This document shows positions 1 through 10,804 of a stretch of 36,211 bases of DNA, one piece after another. This DNA is from Methyloglobulus morosus KoM1 (lineage in GTDB: Bacteria; Pseudomonadota; Gammaproteobacteria; Methylococcales; Methylomonadaceae). The translations under genes were made by a program, and so were the position numbers. Each line of letters starts with the position of its first letter. Position 1 is the first letter of the stretch. Below the pieces are notes generated by a model that was given only the letters and a program-made list of their open reading frames with translations, was not told the origin of the DNA and searched no databases. Location of the stretch: positions 18-36,228 of the forward strand of contig NZ_AYLO01000083.1 in assembly GCF_000496735.2 (NCBI RefSeq). The letters are read 5' to 3'.

Positions 1-77
1 CAACGTGCGGCATCCCTGCCGCACCCCTAACGGGCTATTCCCGATAAATGCTCCGATGCTCGGCGCGGCATACGGGA
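1..77. repeat. Left arm of 76-77 bp inverted repeat
   Basis: The reverse complement of this stretch matches 1568-1643 almost exactly, with one indel and one substitution near its middle. It contains a small perfect hairpin (TGCGGCA/TGCCGCA). The window starts inside or at the edge of the repeat, so its outer border and any target duplication cannot be seen. Confidence 0.9.
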
Positions 78-91
78 GATGGCGGGCACTT

Positions 92-170
92 GTAGGTTGG
101 GGTGAACTTGTGAACCCCAACAATTATTATGATCGGGTCATGTTGGGGTTCGTTCCTCACCCCAACCTAC
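92..170. repeat. Palindromic dispersed element, copy A
   Basis: This is a long imperfect palindrome. The outer arms are GTAGGTTGGGGTGA and TCACCCCAACCTAC; the inner arms are GAACCCCAACA and TGTTGGGGTTC. A second copy of the same design lies at 15453-15532 and a degraded partial copy follows directly at 180-245. It is probably a non-autonomous MITE/REP-like element. It has no coding capacity. Confidence 0.85.
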
Positions 171-179
171 CGTGCTTAT

Positions 180-245
180 GAATCTCAACAAATTTAATGG
201 TTCGTGTTATGTTAGGGTTTGTGCCCCCCAAGCTACAGCGCTATG
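180..245. repeat. Degraded tandem half-copy of the palindromic element
   Basis: Read base by base, this stretch follows copy A from its inner left arm (112 onward) to its CGTGCTTATG flank, with many substitutions and without the left outer arm. It looks like an older, decaying copy next to the fresh one. Confidence 0.6.
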
Positions 246-280
246 CCTCCGCAACTCTTTGATTAATTATGGAGTTTACT

Positions 281-1495
281 ATGAACAGAAAAATATCTGT
301 TGCTATTAGTGATGTTTCCAATAAAAACTGGCCTTTTGAGGGATTAAAAGAATTAATAGATTTCTTAAAAGCCGAAGCTAAATATTGGGAGGAGAAAAGA
401 GCTGCGATTTCACCACAAAACAATACATCTAATGTTCATAAACATTTAGATGCTCATGGTATTTTATCTAACGCAGTAAGCACTATAGAAGGTTGGGAAA
501 ATATTTTAGACAGTTGGGATGAAAACCAACTGAATCAACAGCTAAACAATTTATTCCAAAGTATTTCATTACAAAGCAGTTGGCTTTGGAGTGGGCATCC
601 ATTTTCTAATCAATTTATAAAGTGTTATGAAATATTTGGAGAAAATGCAGCAACTGCTTTTCTAGATTTAATTTTAAGGAAACAAGCTTCCAACATAACA
701 AATGGTGAATCTTTCTTAGGTTCAGTGCTTGCTTACGAGTTTTTAAATCAAGACTCTAATTTGACGAAAAGGCACATAAGTGAACAAGCCTCACTGGAGC
801 ATCTTAGAAGTACATTAGACGAAACAACTACTCAACTTATTGGTAAAGTTGAAAGCTTCACAGACAACTTTTCAAACTGGGATACTGAAATCAAAAATGG
901 TTGGCAAGATTGGTTAATTAATACGGCTAAAGATTTCAAAACATCACAGGATACCAATAAAGAGGGCTTTAATAAGTACATGAAGGATTGCGAAACTCGA
1001 GTTTCCGATTTAGAAAATACTTATCAAGAAAAATTAAGGCTAGAAAAACCAGCAACTTATTGGAAAAAAGCGGCAAAAAAATATGGTTTCCAAGGCGGAT
1101 TATGGTTTTTAGCATTAGTTTCATTTGTCTTATTAGGTATTCTGTATTTCCGAGATTTATATGTTTCGTGGCTTGGTGGTCATGAAATTGCTATGAATGT
1201 AAACACGATCCAAGGTGTAGTTATTTTCGGTTCTATATTGGCAATTTATGCATTCTTAGTAAGGACATTATCAAGACTAATTTTTAGCTCATTTCATTTG
1301 ATGAGGGATGCGGAAGAACGTGAGCTACTTACTTATCTTTATTTGTCATTAAGTAAAGACAGAGAGATTGGTGAGGCATCTAGGGACATAGTTCTACAAG
1401 CATTATTCAGCAGGTCTGAAACCGGGCTTCTTGCTTCTGAATCTGGACCAACAATGCCAGGAATTGGCGAATTATTTAAGCATTCGCAAAAATAA
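281..1495 (+). CDS. Orphan coiled-coil membrane protein, possibly DUF6161-like
   Basis: I do not recognise the function. The start at 281 (404 residues) is chosen because GGAG sits 6 bases upstream; an in-frame ATG at 269 lacks such a site. The N-terminal 260 residues are hydrophilic and predicted helical, with Gln/Glu/Lys-rich stretches (about 160-255) suggesting coiled coil. Two hydrophobic segments follow (about 273-290 and 310-327). A cytoplasmic-looking C-terminal tail contains a motif of the form S-FHL-RDAEER at about 336-347. That layout reminds me of the uncharacterised DUF6161 family, but this is recall and untested. The gene is visibly more AT-rich than tgt-secDF next door. It stands alone, is bracketed by inverted repeats, and ends just before a hairpin repeat. 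These signs fit horizontal acquisition. Confidence 0.8.
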   Translation: MNRKISVAISDVSNKNWPFEGLKELIDFLKAEAKYWEEKRAAISPQNNTSNVHKHLDAHGILSNAVSTIEGWENILDSWDENQLNQQLNNLFQSISLQSSWLWSGHPFSNQFIKCYEIFGENAATAFLDLILRKQASNITNGESFLGSVLAYEFLNQDSNLTKRHISEQASLEHLRSTLDETTTQLIGKVESFTDNFSNWDTEIKNGWQDWLINTAKDFKTSQDTNKEGFNKYMKDCETRVSDLENTYQEKLRLEKPATYWKKAAKKYGFQGGLWFLALVSFVLLGILYFRDLYVSWLGGHEIAMNVNTIQGVVIFGSILAIYAFLVRTLSRLIFSSFHLMRDAEERELLTYLYLSLSKDREIGEASRDIVLQALFSRSETGLLASESGPTMPGIGELFKHSQK

Positions 1496-1505
1496 ACAAA
1501 AGCCA

Positions 1506-1548
1506 TAGGATGCGTCAGCGAACGAGACACTTCGTTCAGCACATCCTA
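1506..1548. repeat. TAGGATG hairpin repeat after the orphan gene
   Basis: An imperfect palindrome bounded by TAGGATG and CATCCTA, with inner arms around CGAACGA/TCGTTC. It begins 11 bases after the stop codon of the orphan gene. Half of it, TAGGATGTGCTGAACGAAG, recurs at 16955-16973 at the end of another orphan gene. There is no U tract, so it is not a typical intrinsic terminator. Confidence 0.7.
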
Positions 1549-1567
1549 CATTTAAAAATCCACCCAT

Positions 1568-1640
1568 TCCCGTATGCCGCGCCGAGCATCGGAGCATTTA
1601 TCGGGAATAGCCCGTAGGAGTGCGGCAGGGATGCCGCACG

Positions 1641-1643
<3 letters not shown>
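1568..1643. repeat. Right arm of 76-77 bp inverted repeat
   Basis: Reverse-complement match of positions 1-77 (see that entry). Together the two arms enclose the orphan gene at 281-1495. The right arm runs directly into another palindrome, TTGTCAAA...TTTTGACAA (1641-1673). Confidence 0.9.
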
Positions 1644-3118
<1,475 letters not shown>

Positions 3119-3160
3119 TGGGAAATTATCTCACAACATGCTTAAAAACTGAGGATAACC

Positions 3161-3505
3161 ATGAGTTTCTTTATCTCTGACGCTTTAGCCGCTGCACCTG
3201 CCGCGCAATCACCTGGCATGGAAGGGCTATTGTTCCCGGCTGGTATTCTGGTGTTTTTTTATTTCCTGTTCCTGCGTCCACAAGCGAAACGCGCCAAAGA
3301 AAAAAAGCAAATGCTGGCGGCCATGGGAAAAGGCGTTGAAGTCGTCACATCGGGCGGGATTTTGGGTAAAGTCGCTGATCTCGATGATAATTTCGTTAAA
3401 CTGGAAGTCGGCGACAATCTCTTTATCCAGGTACAACGCCAAAGCATCGAAAGCATGATGCCTAAAGGCACCTATAAGGCCGTCACTAAAAAGGCCAATG
3501 TTTAA
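3161..3505 (+). CDS. yajC: Sec translocon accessory subunit YajC
   Basis: Small inner-membrane protein that associates with SecD-SecF and with the SecYEG channel. At 114 residues it has the family length. One membrane span lies at about residues 22-42 (GLLFPAGILVFFYFLFLRPQ), followed by the usual basic segment (KRAKEKKQM) and a small cytoplasmic domain with V-TSGGILGKV. GAGG at 3151-3154 precedes the ATG. It lies between tgt and secD with short gaps (42 and 75 bases) and is presumably co-transcribed. A short GGGGA/TCCCC hairpin without a U run lies in the gap to secD (3534-3554). Confidence 0.97.
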   Translation: MSFFISDALAAAPAAQSPGMEGLLFPAGILVFFYFLFLRPQAKRAKEKKQMLAAMGKGVEVVTSGGILGKVADLDDNFVKLEVGDNLFIQVQRQSIESMMPKGTYKAVTKKANV

Positions 3506-3580
3506 CAGGCCGTATTACACCGCAGGGTTTTCTGGGGAATAACCGTAAATCCCCGTGCAGATTAATTGATGGAATAACAC

Positions 3581-5422
3581 ATGCAAAACCACTACTCTCT
3601 TTGGCAAAACCTGTTGATACTGGGCATTTTCCTCATCAGCCTGATTTATTCGTTACCTAACCTGTTCGGCGAAGACCCTTCTGTACAGGTGTCATCCACC
3701 AACACCCTTACCCAAGATCAGGCCAACAAAATCGAAGCCAGCATCAAAACGAATGGCGTCACACCAAAAGCCTTTGAATTTACGGATGGCCGAATTTTGG
3801 TGCGTTTCAACAATACCGATGACCAGTTGAAAATTGCCGACTTGCTCAGGGATCAAATGGGCAATGACGGAACGGTTGCCCTAAACCTTGCACCAACGAC
3901 GCCTCACTGGTTGCGATCCATCAGCGCTAAAGCCATGTATTTGGGCCTGGATTTACGCGGCGGGGTGCATTTCCTGCTCGAAGTCGATATGGATGCGGCG
4001 GTCAAGCAAGCCGAGGAACGATACACCGAAGACCTGCGGTTGGCATTGCGAGATAAGAAAATACGCTACCAATCCGTATCCAAAGACAGTGGCTATATTA
4101 GACTTAAGTTAAAATCCGCCGAAGATAAGGCGGCTGTTTTCGACATATTGAACAAGGATTTCAGGGGGCTGAAGGTTACCGAGCCACCTGAGCAAGACCA
4201 ATTATGGGCAAAGATGTCAGATGCCGATGCACGTGAAGTGAAAAAATTCTCCGTCGCGCAGAACATGACGACCTTGCGGAATCGGGTCAATGAGTTGGGC
4301 GTTGCCGAACCGGTCATCCAACAGCAAGGCGACAACCGGATAGTCGTGCAGTTGCCCGGTGTACAAGACACCACCCGTGCCAAGGAAATTTTGGGTACGA
4401 CTGCGACCTTGGAATACCGCTTGGTCGATGTCGATCATGACGTGCAAAAGGCGGTTGAAGGCCATGTACCGGTCGGCAGCAAGTTGTACTATGACAAAAA
4501 CAAGAATGCCGTACTGCTGGACAAACGCGTCATCGTCACGGGCGACCAGATTGTGGATGCGTCATCCGGTATGGACCAAGACGGGCGGCCTGCGGTATTC
4601 ATTTCCTTGAATGGCGTGGGCGCAGCAAAAATGGGCAAACTGACCCAAGCCAATGTCGGTAAGCCAATGGCCGTCGTATTTATCGAAAACAAGGTTGAGA
4701 CCAAATTGGTCGATGGGCAAAAAATCCGTCATAAGGAATTGGTCGAAAAAGTCATCAGCGTGGCGACCATTCAGGGCGTCTTTAGCAAGCGTTTCCAGAC
4801 CACAGGCTTGGACAGCCCACAAGAAGCCAGAAATCTTGCCCTATTGCTCAGGGCGGGCGCTTTGGCGGCTCCGGTAGATATCGTCGAAGAACGCACCGTA
4901 GGCCCAAGTTTAGGGCAGGACAACATCAATAAAGGCGTTTTGTCGTTTGTTGTGGGTTTTGTTTTGGTCGTCTTGCTGATGGCGGGTTATTACAAAGTCT
5001 TCGGCATGATTGCCGATATTGCGTTGGCTTTTAACGTGGTCATCGTCGTGGCCATTTTGTCGATGCTGCAGGCGACGCTGACTTTGCCCGGTATCGCGGG
5101 GATTATCCTGACTGTCGGCATGTCCGTAGACGCTAACGTCTTGATCTTTGAGCGGATACGAGAAGAAATCAGGAATGCCCACCCCCCACAAACCGCTATT
5201 TTCATGGGTTATGACAGGGCATTCGGGACAATTTTGGATTCGCATGTCACCAATCTGGTGGTTGCTGTGGTGTTGTTCGCTTTTGGTACGGGTTCGGTCA
5301 AAGGTTTTGCGGTGACACTGATCATTGGGATTTTGTCCTCCATGTTTACCGCCATTGCCGGCACCCGGATGGTGATAAACTGGATTTATGGCAACCGCAG
5401 GGTAGAGAAACTATCTATTTAG
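3581..5422 (+). CDS. secD: Protein translocase subunit SecD
   Basis: With SecF it forms the proton-driven membrane complex that pulls preproteins from SecYEG on the periplasmic side. The 613 residues show the expected plan. A first span lies near residues 9-27, then the conserved LGLDLRGGVHFLLEVD block (about 121-136), a large periplasmic P1 domain, and five further spans from about residue 450. The span containing GMSVDANVLIFERIREE is the conserved TM4 region whose Asp is implicated in proton flow. GGAA lies upstream of the ATG. secF follows after 42 bases in the same direction. Confidence 0.98.
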   Translation: MQNHYSLWQNLLILGIFLISLIYSLPNLFGEDPSVQVSSTNTLTQDQANKIEASIKTNGVTPKAFEFTDGRILVRFNNTDDQLKIADLLRDQMGNDGTVALNLAPTTPHWLRSISAKAMYLGLDLRGGVHFLLEVDMDAAVKQAEERYTEDLRLALRDKKIRYQSVSKDSGYIRLKLKSAEDKAAVFDILNKDFRGLKVTEPPEQDQLWAKMSDADAREVKKFSVAQNMTTLRNRVNELGVAEPVIQQQGDNRIVVQLPGVQDTTRAKEILGTTATLEYRLVDVDHDVQKAVEGHVPVGSKLYYDKNKNAVLLDKRVIVTGDQIVDASSGMDQDGRPAVFISLNGVGAAKMGKLTQANVGKPMAVVFIENKVETKLVDGQKIRHKELVEKVISVATIQGVFSKRFQTTGLDSPQEARNLALLLRAGALAAPVDIVEERTVGPSLGQDNINKGVLSFVVGFVLVVLLMAGYYKVFGMIADIALAFNVVIVVAILSMLQATLTLPGIAGIILTVGMSVDANVLIFERIREEIRNAHPPQTAIFMGYDRAFGTILDSHVTNLVVAVVLFAFGTGSVKGFAVTLIIGILSSMFTAIAGTRMVINWIYGNRRVEKLSI

Positions 5423-5464
5423 GCCCAACAAATAACCTTTATCCTGCAACAACTCACAAGCACT

Positions 5465-6391
5465 ATGAAAACTACACATATTAATTTTATTGGTAACCGA
5501 AAAATTGCGATGACCTTTTCAGGCATCCTGATGGTGATTGCGATTGTCTCACTGGCGGTGCGTGGCTTGCAGATGGGCATTGATTTCACGGGCGGCACGC
5601 TGATTGAAGTTGGCTATCAACAAACCGCCGACCTGGCAGTACTTCGTAAGACTTTAGACGAATCAGGGTTTACGAATGCTACCGTGCAGAATTTCGGCAC
5701 TTCCAAAGATGTCCTCATTCGCCTGAAACTTCAAGAAGGGGTCAATAGCGCAGATTTGAGCAATAAGGTGCTGGAAGCCATCAACAAAAACACAACTACG
5801 CCAGCCAGTTTACGTCGTGTCGAGTTTGTAGGGCCGCAAGTCGGTGACGACCTGGCAACGGACGGCTTTTTGGCCTTGCTGTACTCAACAGTAGCCATAT
5901 TGGTCTATGTGGCGGTGCGCTTTGAATGGAAATTTTCCGTAGGAGCGATTATTGCGACCTTCCACGATGTCATCGTAACATTGGGCGTATTTTCGGTATT
6001 CGCCCTGGAGTTCGACCTGACGGTGTTGGCGGCCATCCTTGCCCTGATCGGTTATTCATTAAACGATACCATCGTTGTTTATGACCGGATTCGGGAAAAT
6101 TTCAGGAAAATGCGTAAGACTTCGACCGAAGATATGATGAATATCGCGGTCAATGACACCCTAAGCCGTACCATCATGATTTCAATGACCGTATTTTTGG
6201 TGCTGGTTTCGCTGTTTTTCTTAGGCGGGGAAGTCATCCATAATTTTTCTATTGCCCTGTTGTTTGGCGTGGTTTTCGGTACTTACTCATCCATTTTTAT
6301 CGCCAGCCCTGCGGCTTTGATTTTGGGTGTCAGCCCAGAAGATTTGATCGTCCCGGAAAAAGAAGGCGCACATTTGGATGGTATGCCTTAA
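5465..6391 (+). CDS. secF: Protein translocase subunit SecF
   Basis: Partner of SecD. It has 308 residues, the usual length for a stand-alone SecF. The N-terminal span is followed by GIDFTGGTLIEVGY (about 38-51), the SecF counterpart of the SecD signature. The C-terminal half has five spans, with IGYSLNDTIVVYDRIREN as the conserved membrane motif. The ATG at 5465 has no strong ribosome-binding site, so its translation may depend on secD. secF ends the transport cluster; an AT-rich spacer with a promoter-like sequence separates it from ndk. Confidence 0.98.
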   Translation: MKTTHINFIGNRKIAMTFSGILMVIAIVSLAVRGLQMGIDFTGGTLIEVGYQQTADLAVLRKTLDESGFTNATVQNFGTSKDVLIRLKLQEGVNSADLSNKVLEAINKNTTTPASLRRVEFVGPQVGDDLATDGFLALLYSTVAILVYVAVRFEWKFSVGAIIATFHDVIVTLGVFSVFALEFDLTVLAAILALIGYSLNDTIVVYDRIRENFRKMRKTSTEDMMNIAVNDTLSRTIMISMTVFLVLVSLFFLGGEVIHNFSIALLFGVVFGTYSSIFIASPAALILGVSPEDLIVPEKEGAHLDGMP

Positions 6392-6417
6392 TTCAGTCTT
6401 AGGCCTAATGGTTCGGT

Positions 6418-6423
6418 TATAAT
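6418..6423 (+). promoter_or_regulatory. Candidate -10 of ndk promoter
   Basis: A perfect TATAAT lies in the spacer between secF and ndk. It is followed by an AT-rich leader and GGAG upstream of the ndk ATG at 6461. No convincing -35 box is visible at the proper distance. Confidence 0.45.
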
Positions 6424-6460
6424 AATGCATTAATTTAATAATATTGGAGTTTCAAAAAAT

Positions 6461-6892
6461 ATGGCGATAGAACGCACCTTCTCGATCATCAAGCCGGATG
6501 CCGTTGCAAAAAATATCATCGGTGAAATTTACAGCCGTTTTGAAAAAAATGGGCTTAAAGTTATTGCCGCCAAAATGCTGCACCTGAGCCAAGAGCAAGC
6601 CGAAGGTTTTTATGCAGAACACAAAGAGCGTGGTTTTTTTAAGGATCTCGTCGCATTCATGGTTTCAGGCCCCGTCATTATGCAAGTCCTGGAAGGTGAA
6701 AACGCTGTCCTAAAGCACCGTGAAATTATGGGGGCCACCAACCCAAAAGAAGCCGTACCTGGAACGATACGTGCCGATTTCGCGGACAGCATCGACGAAA
6801 ATGTGGTACACGGCTCGGATGCACTTGCCACCGCCGAACGGGAAATTGCTTATTTTTTCTCAAACGATGAACTCTGCCCTCGCACCCGCTAA
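6461..6892 (+). CDS. ndk: Nucleoside diphosphate kinase
   Basis: Transfers the gamma-phosphate of ATP to nucleoside diphosphates through a phospho-histidine, balancing (d)NTP pools in the cytoplasm. The 143 residues match the family. The catalytic histidine is H117 in NVVHGSD, the KPDAV motif is at 11-15 and the R-MG-T-P segment is at about 87-96. GGAG (about 6447-6450) supports the ATG at 6461. The end of the gene overlaps the start of rlmN by 26 bases, which suggests coupled translation. ndk-rlmN-pilW-hisS is a common gammaproteobacterial order. Confidence 0.98.
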   Translation: MAIERTFSIIKPDAVAKNIIGEIYSRFEKNGLKVIAAKMLHLSQEQAEGFYAEHKERGFFKDLVAFMVSGPVIMQVLEGENAVLKHREIMGATNPKEAVPGTIRADFADSIDENVVHGSDALATAEREIAYFFSNDELCPRTR

Positions 6893-7979
6893 GCAAACGT
6901 CATTGAATTTGCTGGATTTCGACAGGGAAGGCCTAACGGCTTTCTTTGTCGGGTTAGGCGAAAAGCCTTTCCGCGCTACCCAATTATTGAAATGGATTTA
7001 TCAAGAAGGCATTGTTGACTTCGACCTGATGACCAATTTCAGCAAAGCGTTGCGTTCCTATCTAAAAGAAAACTGCCATATAACGACACCTGAAATCGTG
7101 CTGGAAAAGCTTGCCAGCGACGGGACACGCAAATGGGTCGTCGAGACGGGTTGCGGCAACCGTATAGAAACGGTGTTTATCCCTGAAGAAAATCGCGGCA
7201 CGTTGTGTGTGTCTTCGCAAGTCGGCTGCGCCTTGGCGTGTACCTTTTGCTCGACCGCCCAACAAGGCTTTAACCGCAATTTGACGACGGCGGAAATTAT
7301 CGGCCAAGTCAAGATCGCCCAAGACCGCTTGGGACAAGAAGCAAAAATCACCAATGTGGTCATGATGGGCATGGGCGAGCCGTTGTTGAACTTTGACAAT
7401 GTCGTTGCCGCCATGAACCTGATGATGGACGATTTTGCTTATGGGCTTTCCAAACGGCGGGTGACTATCAGTACATCCGGCGTAGTGCCTGCCATGTACC
7501 GCTTAACTGAAGTATGCGATGTCAGCTTGGCGGTTTCATTACATGCGGTAACGGACGAATTGCGTGACGTGCTTGTCCCTATCAACAAGAAATATCCTCT
7601 TGACGAATTGCTTGAAGCCTGCAGGGAAAATGCCAAACTGGCGCCCAGGCGCACCATTACGTTCGAGTATGTCATGTTGAATGGCATCAATGATTCAATC
7701 GAGGACGCATACGGCTTGATTAAGCTGCTCTTGACCGTGCCGTCAAAACTGAACTTGATCCCGTTCAACCCATTCCCCAATTCCGTTTACACCTGTTCCA
7801 GCAACAATGCCATCCATCGTTTCAAGACCTTATTGAACGATGCCGGCATTGTGACCACCGTGCGGAAAACCCGCGGTGAAGACATTGATGCAGCGTGCGG
7901 CCAACTGGTCGGGCAAGTCGCCGACAAAAGTCGCAGGCACCTGAAACTAAAAACGGCGAGTGTCGAACATGCCGCGTAA
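6867..7979 (+). CDS. rlmN: Dual-specificity 23S rRNA/tRNA adenine C2-methyltransferase
   Basis: Radical SAM enzyme that methylates C2 of A2503 in 23S rRNA and A37 of some tRNAs. The ATG at 6867 gives 370 residues, the usual length; the open frame reaches further upstream, but that part overlaps ndk and is not family-like. The iron-sulfur cluster cysteines are C121, C125 and C128 (CALACTFC). The methyl-carrying C344 lies in [15 protein letters not shown] and the [14 protein letters not shown] block near the end are typical. The start lies inside ndk (26 base overlap), and the 3' end overlaps or abuts pilW depending on that gene's start. Confidence 0.97.
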   Translation: MNSALAPAKQTSLNLLDFDREGLTAFFVGLGEKPFRATQLLKWIYQEGIVDFDLMTNFSKALRSYLKENCHITTPEIVLEKLASDGTRKWVVETGCGNRIETVFIPEENRGTLCVSSQVGCALACTFCSTAQQGFNRNLTTAEIIGQVKIAQDRLGQEAKITNVVMMGMGEPLLNFDNVVAAMNLMMDDFAYGLSKRRVTISTSGVVPAMYRLTEVCDVSLAVSLHAVTDELRDVLVPINKKYPLDELLEACRENAKLAPRRTITFEYVMLNGINDSIEDAYGLIKLLLTVPSKLNLIPFNPFPNSVYTCSSNNAIHRFKTLLNDAGIVTTVRKTRGEDIDAACGQLVGQVADKSRRHLKLKTASVEHAA

Positions 7980-8730
7980 ATCGACTGATATCATGGCCCG
8001 AGTTGGGATTATGGTGCTCGTAATGACGTTATCGGCGTGTTCCTGGTTTTCCGATACCACCCCCGAAGCAGAAAAGCCGACGGAAATTTATTTGCAGTTG
8101 GGTATCCGCTACATGGATCTTAACAAGCTGAAATTAGCTAAGGAAAATCTGCTGCTGGCGCTGGAAAAAGACCCCAATAACGCAAAGGCACACAGTGCAT
8201 TGGCGTTCCTGTACGAAAAAATCACGCATTTCGACCAAGCCAGGCAACATTATGAAGCTGCCCTGGGCTTAGCGCCGGATGATATTGGCATACAAAATAA
8301 TTACGGCAAATTTCTCTGTGAACGTAGGCAATTCGACAGGGGATTGGCGCTACTGACGACAGCTTCGTCAAATCTATTAAATGATAGGCAGTGGATGGCT
8401 TTAACCAATGCCGCACGTTGCCATTTGGGAATGGGGCAACGTCCAGAAGCCATCGCACTGCTCAAACGGGCATTAAACATGAATGGCCAATATTCGGCGG
8501 CATTGCTTGAAATGCAAAAGATAAGTTATCAGATGGGCGACTACAAAGCTGCGGAAGATTACTTGCAAAGCTATTTGAGCGAAGCGAACCATACGGCAGA
8601 AACCTTATGGGTTGGCATTCAAACCGAGCAAGCTTTGGGCAATATGTCGCTTGCCAATGAATACCGGACTTTATTGCTCGATAAATTCCCCAATTCCAAT
8701 GAAGCCAAGCAAGTGGCAGGCATTCGCTAA
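7969..8730 (+). CDS. pilW: Type IV pilus biogenesis lipoprotein PilW/PilF (TPR)
   Basis: Outer-membrane pilotin that helps PilQ secretin assembly in type IV pilus biogenesis. A signal peptide ends in the lipobox LSAC, with the lipidated Cys at about residue 24. It is followed by TPR repeats starting at [22 protein letters not shown] and continuing to the C-terminus. Three starts are possible: GTG 7960, ATG 7969 and ATG 7993. I chose 7969 because GCGAG lies 8 bases upstream and the N-terminus has basic residues before the hydrophobic core. It overlaps the end of rlmN. The usual gammaproteobacterial neighbours rodZ and ispG are missing between it and hisS. Confidence 0.9.
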   Translation: MPRKSTDIMARVGIMVLVMTLSACSWFSDTTPEAEKPTEIYLQLGIRYMDLNKLKLAKENLLLALEKDPNNAKAHSALAFLYEKITHFDQARQHYEAALGLAPDDIGIQNNYGKFLCERRQFDRGLALLTTASSNLLNDRQWMALTNAARCHLGMGQRPEAIALLKRALNMNGQYSAALLEMQKISYQMGDYKAAEDYLQSYLSEANHTAETLWVGIQTEQALGNMSLANEYRTLLLDKFPNSNEAKQVAGIR

Positions 8731-8746
8731 ACAATTGATTCGGTAG

Positions 8747-10030
8747 ATGGCAACCAATATTCAAGCAATCCGTGGGATGCACGATGTCCTACCGGAACAA
8801 ACCCCGCTTTGGCAATATGCCGAAGGTATCATCAAAGAAGTGTTAGCCAGCTACGGTTACAGTGAAATCCGCTTGCCTATCGTCGAGAAAACGGAATTGT
8901 TCAAGCGTTCCATCGGCGAAGTCACCGACATTGTAGAAAAGGAAATGTACACCTTTGAAGACCGTAACGGGGATTCGCTGACGCTTAGGCCAGAGGGGAC
9001 GGCAGGGTGTTTAAGGGCGTGTTTGGAACATGGCCTGTTGCACCATCAAACCCATAGGTTGTGGTATTACGGCCCTATGTACAGGCATGAAAGGCCGCAG
9101 AAAGGTCGTTATCGTCAGTTTATCCAACTGGGTGTAGAAACCTACGGCATGTCCGGCCCCGATATTGATGCCGAATTGATCTTGCTGATGCACCGCTTAT
9201 GGAAACGGTTGGGCATACGCGATAAGGTCAGCTTACAATTGAATTCCTTGGGGACGATTGCCGAGCGCATCGCCTATCGGGAAGTCCTGGTCGCTTATTT
9301 TCAGCGGCATAAGGACATTCTGGATGAAGATAGCCAACGTAGGTTGCATACCAATCCCTTACGGATTCTCGACAGCAAAAACCCTGAAATGAAGGACGTT
9401 ATTGCCAACGCCCCTGAACTGATGGCGTACTTGGGCGCTGACAGTTTGGCGCATTTCAAGGCTATTGCCACAACGCTGGAAGATTTAGGTGTGGCGTACG
9501 AAATTAATACCCGATTGGTCCGTGGCCTGGATTATTACAGCCTTACTGTTTTTGAGTGGGTGACCGACGAACTCGGTTCGCAAGGTACGGTCTGCGCTGG
9601 GGGACGTTATGATGGCCTTATCGAACAACTAGGCGGCAAACCTAACCATGCCGTCGGTTTTGCCATGGGCATGGAACGCTTGCTGGCTTTGCTGGAACTG
9701 CGCAATGATATTCCAGTGGCGAAACCCGTTGATGCTTATATGGTACGGGTGGGCGAGAAAGCGGAGCGGGAGGGCTTACGTTTTGCAGAAACCATTAGAA
9801 ATGAAATCCCTGGCCTAAAATTGCAAATATCGGCTGAGGGTGGCAGTTTTAAAAGCCAGTTCAAAAAAGCGGATAAAATGGGTGCGGAATTCGCCATTAT
9901 TCTAGGCGATGACGAAGCTGAACAGGGAGAGGTCAGCATCAAATGCCTGAGGAAAGGGCTTGAACAACAGACCATGCCACAAAATCAGGCCATCAGCTTT
10001 TTGCAACAGCAACTCCAGGAATGTCAGTGA
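8747..10030 (+). CDS. hisS: Histidyl-tRNA synthetase
   Basis: Class II aminoacyl-tRNA synthetase that charges tRNA-His. The 427 residues are normal. Motif 2 appears as [12 protein letters not shown] (about 80-91) followed by [19 protein letters not shown]. The HisRS-specific histidine-binding motif [13 protein letters not shown] lies near 260-272, and GGRYDGL follows. The C-terminal anticodon-binding domain covers about 325-427. It lies 16 bases after pilW, without a strong ribosome-binding site. A 126-base gap with a promoter-like element separates it from yfgM. Confidence 0.98.
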   Translation: MATNIQAIRGMHDVLPEQTPLWQYAEGIIKEVLASYGYSEIRLPIVEKTELFKRSIGEVTDIVEKEMYTFEDRNGDSLTLRPEGTAGCLRACLEHGLLHHQTHRLWYYGPMYRHERPQKGRYRQFIQLGVETYGMSGPDIDAELILLMHRLWKRLGIRDKVSLQLNSLGTIAERIAYREVLVAYFQRHKDILDEDSQRRLHTNPLRILDSKNPEMKDVIANAPELMAYLGADSLAHFKAIATTLEDLGVAYEINTRLVRGLDYYSLTVFEWVTDELGSQGTVCAGGRYDGLIEQLGGKPNHAVGFAMGMERLLALLELRNDIPVAKPVDAYMVRVGEKAEREGLRFAETIRNEIPGLKLQISAEGGSFKSQFKKADKMGAEFAIILGDDEAEQGEVSIKCLRKGLEQQTMPQNQAISFLQQQLQECQ

Positions 10031-10113
10031 CAAAAGCTTAACCGAAGCTGGCTTATGAGCATAAAACAAGCATCAACATTTTGTCTATCCGAATAACATT
10101 CAGATGAAATGAA

Positions 10114-10122
10114 TGATAGAAT
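10114..10122 (+). promoter_or_regulatory. Candidate extended -10 promoter of yfgM-bamB-der
   Basis: TGATAGAAT carries an extended -10 TG and matches TATAAT at five of six positions (TAGAAT). It lies 35 bases upstream of the yfgM GTG in the largest gap of this gene run. The -35 is weak, as tolerated with an extended -10. Confidence 0.4.
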
Positions 10123-10156
10123 CCAAAAAATTCAATAAATTAACCAGAGAACAACA

Positions 10157-10804
10157 GTGGCAATTTACGAAACAGAAGAAGAACAACTTGAAGCGTTAAA
10201 ACGGTGGTGGAAAGAAAACGGCACATCAACAGTTGTGGGTGTTACATTGGGTATTGCCATCATCATTGGCTGGAACTACTGGCAAGATCACAAAAAAGAA
10301 CAGGCTAACCAAGCTTCCGCACTTTATGACCAATTGCTTAAAGCGGCTGAAACCGACCAAAAGGATTCAGTGGATAAGCTGGCAAAACGCTTGCAGGAAC
10401 AATATGGAAACAGCAACTATGCCGCTTACGGTGGTTTGTTCCAGGCGAAATTCAAGGTTCAGCAGGGCGATATACCCGCAGCCAAAGAAATCCTGAAAAA
10501 AATCGCTGACGGCAAAGATAAGGAATTAAGCCATATCGCCAAAATCAGGTTGGTCAAATTGATGCTGGCGAGCGGCGAATATGAACAAGGCCTGCAAATC
10601 ATCAACGATGTCGATCAGGCTGAAGCCGCAAAGTTCTCCGATAATTACGATGAACTGGTAGGCGACTTGTATGTGGCATTAGACCGTTTGGATGAAGCCC
10701 GCACGGCTTACCAAAAAGCACTTAAAAACGGCTATCAGTCACCGTTGTTGCAGCTTAAAATTGATGACCTGACCACACCAGAAAAAGTCGAAGCCAAAAA
10801 ATAA
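10157..10804 (+). CDS. yfgM: YfgM: ancillary SecYEG translocon subunit
   Basis: Single-pass inner-membrane protein. In E. coli YfgM associates with SecYEG and PpiD and helps periplasmic chaperoning. The 215 residues begin with a short acidic cytoplasmic segment (YETEEEQLEALKRWWKENG), one membrane span at about 23-41, and then a periplasmic TPR-like helical domain. The start is GTG 10157 with AGAGA 7 bases upstream. Its TAA shares one base with the bamB ATG (TAATG), so the two genes are translationally coupled. The order hisS-yfgM-bamB-der is conserved in gammaproteobacteria. Confidence 0.96.
   Translation: MAIYETEEEQLEALKRWWKENGTSTVVGVTLGIAIIIGWNYWQDHKKEQANQASALYDQLLKAAETDQKDSVDKLAKRLQEQYGNSNYAAYGGLFQAKFKVQQGDIPAAKEILKKIADGKDKELSHIAKIRLVKLMLASGEYEQGLQIINDVDQAEAAKFSDNYDELVGDLYVALDRLDEARTAYQKALKNGYQSPLLQLKIDDLTTPEKVEAKK

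Noticed and set aside
3534-3554. Terminator between yajC and secD
   Set aside because: The GGGGA/TCCCC hairpin is short, has no T tract and lies inside a conserved operon.
6720-6866. Longer version of RlmN
   Set aside because: The extra part lies within ndk; start at 6867 gives normal length and sequence.
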